From Gammaproteobacteria bacterium (lineage in GTDB: Bacteria; Pseudomonadota; Gammaproteobacteria; JAJFKO01), in contig JAJFKO010000060.1 of NCBI GenBank assembly GCA_021773175.1, forward strand, positions 1 to 62,585: a stretch of 62,585 nt of DNA, in the 5' to 3' direction. The notes under the pieces are model-generated. The model was not told where the DNA came from. It worked only from the letters and a program-made list of their open reading frames with translations, and made no database searches. Each line of letters begins with the position of its first letter. The first letter of the stretch is position 1. Positions 57,201-62,585 of this stretch are shown in pieces. The translations under genes and the position numbers were made by a program.

Positions 57201-57228
57201 TATCTCGCTCAGATAGACTTCCTTTCAT
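45256..57228 (-). CDS. Giant 3990-residue protein with DUF3638/DUF3645-like NTPase core
   Basis: One uninterrupted frame of 11.97 kb; ATG with AGAGG 5-6 bases upstream. Residues 1 to ~2000 are mostly helical with no recognised domain. The core has superfamily-2 helicase-like motifs in order: Walker A FAAGGGKT (K2151), VIFNTSELYH, DEGH (D2276) as motif II, a segment like DUF3645 (HPGDLTVAPKHDGED..., then YYAQKGL) and SVIFTATPG near 2574. These resemble DUF3638/DUF3645 proteins known from eukaryotes and some intracellular bacteria. A tract of ~12 Ala/Glu/Arg octapeptides, a predicted long coiled coil, lies near 3590-3700. The C-terminus is basic (ends RGRPGNPAGSRRKF). There is no signal peptide. 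An effector or a host-interaction machine is plausible but unproven. Single-gene unit. Confidence 0.85.
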   Translation of the reverse strand: MKGSLSERDILAFVHLHCSSHIAGTKWDTKLAASDAIRYLLELYSTTNSKTLGQSKIPVSTALTDLRHILSPHELYPALEELLLYVDKCLSEIDAAGRDASDNICGLTDEEKDRYVKNMLNVFDGVSDKDLLAKFMSVVKSMQDDKLNYRFLEKIRKIKEKIGEDIDVLSSLSRNSADKENYSDVSTKIKSIVRSLHYLVQICKSYKNKFYQVAEYKGGNIEYLYIKEKSTSVGVKKPRPVRLHINRLQKHLKKMLEDSQGRAIYISLTMGDEPGQYLVLKLKCVDQNNIDSGLMISVIDPDGVELFDDDVYQVSTSKSKATFVSSNVTVMWESSELKDFLTTILDMAFSPNLFASGLKVEDVSNSNSLAPFSPAAECVSRLLLLTSNDTSTSRTTIVLPSSTSRNAAYEMKAARSVIKDIVAEGCSGETGRNAENEVALHMLFLKFASLQRAFARYENGEDIPPRELLQIALNEFRNRVTKYQHAGLLTIEESLPLIEFSNTFSEDVAAKEEKSKQTAQPNLEGKYSSKKDNAEEAKLVATVEELKQPGIVDKVLRATEVESIDPITKERVVEAVVSVETPKNVLDILNNLFPNYENIDVNALYHILRRLPKTSAEAKDVFWDKLSQDEATELVIKMLELIIAVTSEEIVKLSNAGSVSLRRIVCLMLYDIVAQLAHNVDDLKLQDDESIGLPVELMDRSIFTDANMYHIAASVHQNFARRRSKAPKEIFLDRSHHCQITEEPNQETENYVQRYFAENGKFNKYLEALLHSEIMKGHPIYGDFENFIKHCEIEDIATRKKLVVEAILWREQYRYNNINYKQRHPMERFNEKFKDPYSRERPVQVNQPEKIKEKYLPRVFLALQQAARGVTKLNKEQSVARSLGSSSTIVLNGKSIAVDRNRAGQSSRIGILHQDSLESILYTPSVSENNDKALTTIPFQSEENFEPHLAVLEQELRVLEAADHLRVARTLSWCLANRNKLYYGTVRQFITHLLFEFGKLDVAFTENFSETLLLLQQFFNAIFAFYMNKVDGIPFREINQNSYFSTQLWLVRTYANITQYLQVHVSRHQDALSNIGSYSLPDPRRYMMQKLYAAKSKYEKALYAKHALHVLGAKGILSDTDREDMLVCLVISSFDKKNLSLRPHCVDKNELAVDTIKSKYLVDLVHYVKRLTQDQLTALINNVLAASGLTIATDTTWRISAESSTDDFYINSSCNEYRLHFPSLRLEYLIHEITQSAWFPVIAEQINLADDPVINYLKLDVNILGIRQLTENLFLSEDKQWYFVTNKDNNVATVYRNIRVSGAVKEFSLDCNNFNVSGSVSTWVCTDNKQEKLRIDSSNPDVIYLYQPSIDELCWDCYQPNTAGDWTFQNKKLFWLNSSTDVLNISPWLASWQSYFNRYSFAAVCMHMDTSGDNITLIKVEFAKLNLSFIAQDSRLCLATEPDVVLLEHQKIKFLPGISQLFKLQHKKDKTEKVIIPNYNLAGIRLEEDRRVSWLDKTSSSQQPYFSYTVAAETGELIGDSLAATFYLAMLYRFTHQYERAAATLDKTYTYKANSNDIVELLNLLDTYSDNTLEGIAFKLKLYARMLWHINKFTKDNLNATDKNTSSEYGFPQIQELYQFYLNAISSRVEGISAIPHYLRLSSNEHEILANFKDYLPGADNSKVRTLAKATPTRRLDTISACRDFNIDKALQMLQNFDFFIDEDFLSIQQEDLLKQARISVYSSICAISNKCGRGGAFDDRPYKDIIQLASNPGLLYLYKFFPLMLSAAIQPSTDNYAQLRAQLWMLLCNDSVLHPLHVKITAMLLVVMNNPQHFQDFDVSNNNRSELLQTLAGKCADISSSLDCDATVLIQSKSATHKKTATPAKSYQSDIDPTAQYLELLPKNMQQPLASILEENFNEEYRAIADGDFKFAVAGYDMSPLTRKIFEHYQAGHEENLRLTRRHFVKKDGVTLQMLCRQLREQHQADKEQIHTMPDAILAAANIMPSDEVARFEFELRLKTEQTGQITIDDIIDAILTQNHAVLLNKNPHLTANEINNLLNDTVNYMLITSRYQQVLDAEEIIQNKGNFEDLSVYSQQVLARTLARKRQYTLDASNPHERIFLVYEYNSGNMLREDQLDALKKLIAIIDNPAATAEAYKHTLLQFAAGGGKTAVLLPILARYMASKGWLPVIFNTSELYHIGKEDIPNSLAKSFKQKFEVIERGLEDEWTAKELQTLLRNLEQWRQSGRCVLMEPVTWYSIKIAHKLAYVYEDEELAVAAKNVLDFFYEKTVKLEDEGHLITDPLQLCIKTYGDKKGLPETQQDLLLRLYDCLLNFDGKSADIASLAGILESDSKKELTAAELESLQEKLIDRICANDILQYRDIPQDELKEYLSVAKDSEKFKTLDLWLKQLYVKNPNAANLLKLARGFIKTHLPYILTLQLGKDYGESIHPGDLTVAPKHDGEDVRAHHAITVLIAELSIQYYAQKGLKSEHVFRILEELYGKHINERARSNSLTRAEKRARELLGEDYENFYFDEQTIDILKVLSNEIKVRKSPKMIQAFLKQAVFPQIKTPVKRVTATPAELQAGFKRSVIFTATPGLRQAYPIFLPERGCIFNAAFEAEVIQTLFSDNNANAYLIEETSNPFDFFAQLKTQNAKLFKQMQTLIDRGGLLTTDNTTAVIDAFLECCQGDEELSQIAACFTGDAMALRSLKPEDIQSMTIPGSKLEVALKAKGLDIREVLLFLFLDLSKTTGTDNKRPITDKAGLTIGKGQTVTETIQAAMRERQLLEQNAQSISWIMFTSLYKAICPADKAEARQAPAIDLREVFFWKLKNQSKRSKSKIIQRAFQGIDQQIESWVWQQIDAGTLKYAEVKDFFEADQPNEPFHLFEIPCTMHATQEVLKLYFARRLQSINLTKEPLPQAVTNNVNSIISETAELIDKLPMVHNTESADVFVSHDEALAAEVTQEQEEMTEEEVKQELEAQSLAIDEGEKLTFNIEEYTENDSLDRINMTYMSYYSFPSAKVEPSPDGWPSFYYGVSHFRAFGISQDNAKQDKKEYFKPIASVLVVIKEDGTFDYLACTVAGAEFYQMQIRQRSEGDNKKFLLVDTNGNVLTASNSFALQEQSKICDGDKLQETLAFINLLNGVIVEPDKLARIIKRGYVPENAFDEVIDYVKQLHIAEQPIELAELEYVKDLCGWRKPQGKIAGDAKEEVVVVEYHEPNSHFPGSKVDAAVDQIWACKAPHVQVASMLPAGVKSKGYVLQAHGIASALCSNAATKEGSARVELSANKLSDGSSVLSDYPEAKAGSATRPLLKTKSSSLPNEVFKAERAYEKAVLATKKAEQAERVLKQERQDLESLQTKFKRFENSLNENIQDILQRLFENNELRGKVQKIALNNFKAMCGIAGFTTRDVVDELINLDALNAFKNKDDVKNFLLLTESVVISRINDTFSTTNFSEEDNFSEDAFFEYIDEFFTFNDDFSAAISSMGGTPGKTELSDTDVVALIDRINASIKHFADRCGITEYFLVQDSYNLVDNTKFNICDIFESAASRQQEAVKLQETQIPEKQKAVTTAEKEEAEANKRAESAKAHAVTKINAACAIIADLNKAAEAAARKVAEGAARTVAEEAARKAAEAAARKIAEEDARKVVEEAAARKVAEEAARKAAEEATRTVAEEAARKVAAEEARKAAAEEAARLAEEEARKAAAVARRAAAVRRREVGVVAHKGVAEDAHRTSQVDPHKVTEAAVEYITKERIEALSGLISKILNIKTKKQEAKIRMREQSPHMVCFLIIANEIISSCSNSALSTDIKGEIVRLIKSMQDQIKDEIHYNTLEKAIVAPYFASLFQYFSDMIRASDYFSGSMFQKDTTQVLTTQAQTDWTKFCYQTQTYLLSVKTVEEELDRFKDTVQDRLTKPRTQDVAIIATMTDAFRPYKIHCTLIREIISRGKPKPPSKMSNVASKGMAARMTQHGAFAAGIESGRESRALDTARHTRGRPGNPAGSRRKF
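46138..46462 (-). repeat. 24-bp (8-residue) tandem coding repeat in the giant gene
   Basis: About 12 degenerate copies of a 24-bp unit, some lengthened by one codon to 27 bp, encode variations on AARK(A/V/I)AEE. The pattern is TolA-like and should form a long single alpha helix or coiled coil. Slippage may change copy number between strains. Confidence 0.85.
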
Positions 57229-57492
57229 TTAAACCTCTCTCTACTGCTAACTAAGTGTTTTAATCGTTTTAATAATTTATAAATGCTTGTCATATCAGCC
57301 CGAGCAACATCTCTTTAACGGCAAACATTAACACTACAAGGATAGCAAGTAGGCATAATTTTGAACAATGAAAACTTTGGCAGACAAAAATCCATCCTGG
57401 AATGATTGTCAGTACTGGCGAGAACTATAGAGGAAGATATACGTCGTGATTCAAAATGCGAGTTACGGTGGGTATCTACAGCAGAAACTTTA

Positions 57493-58353
57493 TTAATTAC
57501 CTATCATTGTTAGCTGAGCCAGCACTGATAATAACAAATTAGACTTTACTCTATCTATATGAGTATAGGCACATATTTCTAGTGTTGTAGGCAAATCAGA
57601 GCAGCTAAAACCATGTAAATCATTATCAAGATATCGCTCAGGTAAAATACTCCATGCATCGTGGCTCTTTACAACTTGCTTTATAGCGCTCAATGAATTT
57701 AGTTCAGCAAATAATTTTAAACCTAGCTCTGCAGCACTAAATGCCGCATTTACACTATTACGAATCGAGTAATCTGTTCGTGTTAACACAGCAGAATATT
57801 GACTGAGTTCATTTAGACTAATATTTTCAGGTATTGTAAGCGTGTTTCTTTTGTTCGTGGTACAAACAAGTTTTTCTCTGCAGAGCACTTCTTTATGCAG
57901 CTCATCAGATAAAGGCACATCGCTAGTTGCTATCATTAAATCGATTTTACCTGCTTTAATAAATGGTACTATTTCATCGCGCTCTACACTAAACCAATTT
58001 AACTGTAAAGGTACATTGGTCGCGGCGATAATAACGTCAAAGTACTCTTGTACAACATAAAGACTCAGCCCAATACTCAACGTTAATGTTACACCCTCTG
58101 GGTTTTGAATTGTTTCTAACGTGTTTTTATGTAAGCGCAATATTTCTTCTGCTTTTGGTAATAGCTGTTTAGCTGCAGAAGTGGGAATAACTTGCTTACC
58201 AGCAATTTCAAATAAACTAACGCCAAGTTCTTCTTCTAACTTTTTCATACGCTTAGTAACTGCCGACTGAGTAATATGATTATCTTCTGCTGCTCGAGTA
58301 AAATTTAAATAATGCGCTACTGAAACAAAGGTTTTAAGCTGAATAATATCCAT
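57493..58353 (-). CDS. LysR-family transcriptional regulator
   Basis: 286 residues; ATG with GGGAGA upstream. The winged helix-turn-helix is at ~5-45 (FTRAAEDNHITQSAVTKRMKKLEEELG). The effector domain follows, with DLMIATSDVPL and the LAVLTRTDYSIR-like segment (here YSAVLTRTDYSIR). It lies between the giant gene (264 bases downstream, same strand) and the divergent 813-residue gene. It could regulate either; nothing in the sequence decides. Confidence 0.92.
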   Translation of the reverse strand: MDIIQLKTFVSVAHYLNFTRAAEDNHITQSAVTKRMKKLEEELGVSLFEIAGKQVIPTSAAKQLLPKAEEILRLHKNTLETIQNPEGVTLTLSIGLSLYVVQEYFDVIIAATNVPLQLNWFSVERDEIVPFIKAGKIDLMIATSDVPLSDELHKEVLCREKLVCTTNKRNTLTIPENISLNELSQYSAVLTRTDYSIRNSVNAAFSAAELGLKLFAELNSLSAIKQVVKSHDAWSILPERYLDNDLHGFSCSDLPTTLEICAYTHIDRVKSNLLLSVLAQLTMIGN

Positions 58354-58781
58354 GAATAATCTCCCTCAATATTTCTTGGACAGTGCTATAAGCATTTAAG
58401 AGTATATCTCTTGTACACGCAAGCGATTGATAACAACTATATATCATTATAGATTACTGAGTACAAGCTTCACGAAATGTTTGATCTACCAATAGATATT
58501 TGGGGTTTGCATGGTATTTATAATTCCTCTGTACCTCTTTACTAATTTCTACTAATAAAAAAATATGGGTAATATAACTTATTAACAATATCTCAGAGCA
58601 ATAACAAACGATTACCACGAGGAATCCTCATAGAAAAAGTTTCATTAATATTTATCTAAATTCAATCATGCTATTAAGTATCTCTTAATTTTCACTTGAA
58701 ATGATTACTCATTATTTTTATTACAGCTTATACGCACCTTCAAGCACGAGATGAATATTAATCAAGAGAGGAAATTTTACT
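58354..58781. other. Divergent gene-free interval between LysR and the 813-residue gene
   Basis: AT-rich, no supported coding frame. Besides the promoter at 58696-58724, no operator or hairpin could be assigned with confidence. Confidence 0.6.
58696..58724 (+). promoter_or_regulatory. Possible promoter of the 813-residue gene
   Basis: TTGAAA (58696-58701) and TATTAC (58719-58724) with a 17-base spacer. The predicted start near 58731 gives a ~50-base leader. Confidence 0.4.
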
Positions 58782-61223
58782 ATGATAGAAGATCATATTA
58801 GAGCATTGACAAATAAACAGCATAAAAACATCTTTGAAATATTTTTAACAGCACGGGGTGGTGAGTTTCAAAATAACAAGGAATTCAAGCGACAAGCAGA
58901 AAATAATCTTCATTTACTTTTCAGCCTTGAGCTTCCCGATAACGATCTGATTAAATACATCAATATAGCCAATATAATAATTAGTAATGAAACAAATCAC
59001 TCTAGCTGTTCTAAGCTCATGATAGCAGCAGCTATATTCAATGCTTTATTAGTTAGTGGTAAAGTAAGCACGGATAAAGTTACAGAAGAACTTAATGAGG
59101 CCCAAGTATTTAGTGCTGAAGATCAAATCCGTGTTGCTTTATTTTTATTTTATTACAACCTTCCTTCAGCTTATGCTCCTAAAAGATTAATAAACAACAC
59201 CACAATATCACTTAAAATTGCCGATATTTACATCGCATTAAACACTATATTTCGCGATGTCACTCCTTTCATCAATATGATTGACTTAAAAGCACTAAAT
59301 AGAGAAACACGATTAAATTTTTTGCTACGCATTTTCATAGACTGTTCCCTTTTACCTGAATACGAATTTGATGAGATAAATGCACCTATGATATTAGAGA
59401 ATTTTAATAATGGTTTCTCTTACTATACAAATAATGTTAGATTTTGGCAGCAACTATTTTATGCACTCAGCTTTTTTGACGATATTCAAGCTCAGTTCTC
59501 TTCTATGCCTGATGGCTTCCTAAAAAACCACTTAGCAAACCAAAGTCCTTTTATTCTAAAGCTATCCTGTATAGAAAGTATGTTCCGTTGCTCTGCGTCT
59601 GATCCAATTAATTTTCTCATGTTAGGTTGCCTTTTGAAAGGAATCAACATCACTCAAGTGACTGATGCGATAAAGGTACGCTTGATAAATCTTGCCAGAC
59701 CACTTAGAAAAAGATTTAATAAAAATGAACTTGAGATACTAGAATTTTTTAGCTTTAAATATTTTCTTGCATTACATTTCCATTTTGCAGCAACCCAACA
59801 TAATGATATGTACTTATTTCTTTGTCTCGGTATATTGCCCAACTTAATAGAGAACTTTTTTGGAGATCGCATGCTAACTCCTCTTGTTGAGCATATTAGT
59901 GTAATTGCAGTAAGACATAGTGTACAACTGCCAGATAGAGGGTGGTTGGATGCTTATATAGCTTTAAAAATTCTTATACACAGCAACTTTAATGACACTA
60001 AGCTATATGAATTAGTTGCAAAACTTCGTAAGCTTTCTCGATTCAATATTGCTAGCTTATCTTATCAAATAGATTTTTATTATATTGGTAATACTGAAGG
60101 GACTTTAGGACTAAAGGTTAAGGCGCTATTAATCGTCTTAAATTATTTATCTCATGGTTCAACAACACATTTAAAATTTTCAATAGATGCGATAAAACGC
60201 TATGCTAAACAAGCAGTAGAGGATATTCAATCTTTCGAGCAAAAATTAAGGTCGGAAATGCACTCTCTCTTTGCTGAATATCCCCCTGAAGAAGTTAATA
60301 CTGCTCAGCAACATAATTTACATTTTATAAGAAGAAATTCTGTAGCAGTCGTCACTGATATCGAAAATAAAATCGCAACAGAACTTAAGCTATATAGAGC
60401 ATTACGAACTCATGTTAATTTATTTGCAATACTTGCGGTTCTGGAACGCGACAAAGAGTTAGGCATTGCTAATCTAAAAGAAACATTAAGTGCTATACAG
60501 GTAGAAAGCCAAAGTCCTTTAGTGTGTTACATTTTTTATAAACTAATAAAACTCAATAAATTCAAAAATATAGATTTACCACAATTAATCCCTACGTTAC
60601 CTCTGTTTTTTCAGGGTGCATGTCGCATTTATTCTTATGATTTAGACAAGATCAAAATGTTTTGCTTAAGAGAAGCATTGCATGCAAGTTATATGTTTAA
60701 TGATATATGGGAAGAAATAGCACAAGAGCTATTTAAAGGAACAGAGCTAGCTCTTTTTTTTACTCAAGACGCCGATATGAATATGCTAAAGCTAAGATTA
60801 GGTTCTGATGACAATTTAAAATATTATAACAATGGGAAAGTAAGTACAGCTTTCTATTCCTGCCAAGTAAAACTACTCCAAGCAAACCAATATGACTGCG
60901 ATTACTCACTCAGAGCACTAAAGCTATTACAAGCAGGAGTACACGCAGGCTTTAAACTTACAATGTTGCCAGATGAAATTTATGTCACTCTCAAACAAGT
61001 ATTACGAGGATGGCCAGCATGCAGAAGCAATATCTCAACAGTGGCTCTGCGAAGCCAGCTAATAAGCTCAATCACAAGTGAAGAGGCAGTAGCAAAAAGC
61101 ACAGCACACTTAGTCGCAAGCTCAAGATATCCATCAGAAACAAGTACCGGTCCACAATGTCCTACAGTAAAAAGAGGTAGAGGCTTTGACGACGCTAATA
61201 CTACTCATCTTAAACCAAAATGA
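58782..61223 (+). CDS. 813-residue helical orphan
   Basis: ATG with AGAGGA upstream. The sequence is almost entirely alpha-helical in appearance, rich in Leu, Asn and Lys, with no membrane segment or signal peptide. Repeated patterns of short hydrophobic helices (for example IKYINIANIIISNE, HLLFSLELPDNDL) suggest a solenoid, but no TPR or ankyrin consensus fits. The last ~60 residues are Ser/Thr-rich and probably disordered, ending HLKPK. No family recognised. Its size and style resemble the other orphan proteins in the window. It ends 43 bases before the rRNA terminator on the opposite strand. Confidence 0.75.
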   Translation: MIEDHIRALTNKQHKNIFEIFLTARGGEFQNNKEFKRQAENNLHLLFSLELPDNDLIKYINIANIIISNETNHSSCSKLMIAAAIFNALLVSGKVSTDKVTEELNEAQVFSAEDQIRVALFLFYYNLPSAYAPKRLINNTTISLKIADIYIALNTIFRDVTPFINMIDLKALNRETRLNFLLRIFIDCSLLPEYEFDEINAPMILENFNNGFSYYTNNVRFWQQLFYALSFFDDIQAQFSSMPDGFLKNHLANQSPFILKLSCIESMFRCSASDPINFLMLGCLLKGINITQVTDAIKVRLINLARPLRKRFNKNELEILEFFSFKYFLALHFHFAATQHNDMYLFLCLGILPNLIENFFGDRMLTPLVEHISVIAVRHSVQLPDRGWLDAYIALKILIHSNFNDTKLYELVAKLRKLSRFNIASLSYQIDFYYIGNTEGTLGLKVKALLIVLNYLSHGSTTHLKFSIDAIKRYAKQAVEDIQSFEQKLRSEMHSLFAEYPPEEVNTAQQHNLHFIRRNSVAVVTDIENKIATELKLYRALRTHVNLFAILAVLERDKELGIANLKETLSAIQVESQSPLVCYIFYKLIKLNKFKNIDLPQLIPTLPLFFQGACRIYSYDLDKIKMFCLREALHASYMFNDIWEEIAQELFKGTELALFFTQDADMNMLKLRLGSDDNLKYYNNGKVSTAFYSCQVKLLQANQYDCDYSLRALKLLQAGVHAGFKLTMLPDEIYVTLKQVLRGWPACRSNISTVALRSQLISSITSEEAVAKSTAHLVASSRYPSETSTGPQCPTVKRGRGFDDANTTHLKPK

Positions 61224-61265
61224 GCGCGTAAATAAAAGCTTAAATAAAATATTTTCTCAGAAACC

Positions 61266-61308
61266 AAAAAAGCCCCTGCCGAATAGTGTTTGCTATTCAA
61301 CAGAGGCT
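61266..61308 (-). terminator. rRNA operon terminator
   Basis: On the minus strand a 16-base stem with a few mismatches (61293-61308 with 61271-61286) and a short loop is followed by a run of U (61266-61270). It lies 15 bases after 5S rRNA and may also serve the convergent 813-residue gene. Confidence 0.9.
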
Positions 61309-61322
61309 TCCTCTTAATATGG

Positions 61323-61439
61323 TGCCCGGCAATGACCTACTTTCACATGGGTAACCCCACACTATCATTGGCGCTAAGCGGTTTCACTTCTGAGTTCGAG
61401 ATGGATCAGGTGGGTCCCACTTGCTATTGTCACCAGGCA
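61323..61439 (-). rRNA. rrf: 5S ribosomal RNA
   Basis: Read on the minus strand it starts TGCCTGGTGACAATAGCAAG and contains CCATCTCGAACTCAGAAGTGAAA and GTGAAAGTAGGTCATTGCC. It closes with GGGCA pairing with the 5' end. About 117 bases, the normal length. It follows 23S by ~141 bases, with no tRNA between. Confidence 0.97.
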
Positions 61440-61580
61440 TAAATCGGTAGTAAAAAGGAACTTCCACTTAACGCTTATTTCATCGCTTCGCTTTCGTTCT
61501 TTATCCAAATAATGTTATCGCTATACATGCTGTTAAACATCAGGGTCGTTACTTCATATAACCCAATTCACTTGGATTAT

Positions 61581-62585
<1,005 letters not shown>

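Overview
The window is an AT-rich chromosomal segment of a gammaproteobacterium. Core genes follow the classical gammaproteobacterial order: smrB divergent from prmB, then aroC, asd, a FimV-type protein, truA, accD, folC, a SPOR protein and cvpA. Several accessory proteins look like those of intracellular, Legionellales-type bacteria: an ankyrin-repeat protein with a cysteine-protease-like domain, very large orphan proteins, and a DUF3638/DUF3645-like giant. The Legionellales placement is inference from gene content; the rRNA at the right end would settle it.

Left end (1-8.7 kb). The 5' part of a large repeat-rich VCBS/RTX-type adhesin gene runs off the left edge. Next come a small cupin, a short unknown gene, a DUF2062 membrane protein, a 1237-residue orphan with paired His/Asp/Cys motifs, and a HEFLH metalloprotease-like protein with a hydrophobic N-terminal segment.

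Core block (8.7-18.9 kb, minus strand). In transcription order: aroC, asd, a small orphan unit with its own promoter and terminator, a FimV N-domain-only protein, truA, accD, folC, SPOR/DedD-like, cvpA, a LolC/E-type permease and lolD. trpF, present between truA and accD in Pseudomonas, is absent; a 161-bp nested palindrome sits there. purF does not follow cvpA.

Accessory insertion (19-29.8 kb). About 10 kb separates aroC from prmB, which are adjacent in Enterobacteriaceae. It holds a 117-residue orphan, the ankyrin/cysteine-protease protein, three tandem ~790-residue ATP-grasp-like/TPR-like paralogs, a basic-tailed orphan and a class I glutamine amidotransferase.

Middle (29.8-45.2 kb). prmB and smrB are divergent, followed by a uridine kinase, the 1692-residue NAD-dependent glutamate dehydrogenase, a DUF2975 membrane protein with an XRE partner, and a probable structured RNA of about 180 nt. 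Then come tsaB with a 7Fe ferredoxin, a small lipoprotein, and an EamA transporter / isochorismatase-like / PP-loop-like operon divergent from a LysR regulator. A fatty-acid desaturase and a 74-residue orphan follow.

Right end (45.2-62.6 kb). One 11.97-kb ORF encodes a 3990-residue protein with a helicase-like NTPase core and a C-terminal octapeptide coiled coil. It is followed by a second LysR gene, an 813-residue orphan, and the end of an rRNA operon on the minus strand (terminator, 5S, last ~1 kb of 23S).

The strongest candidates for something undescribed are the ATP-grasp paralog trio, the giant NTPase, the bistable RNA near 38.9 kb, and the 1237-residue protein next to the metalloprotease.
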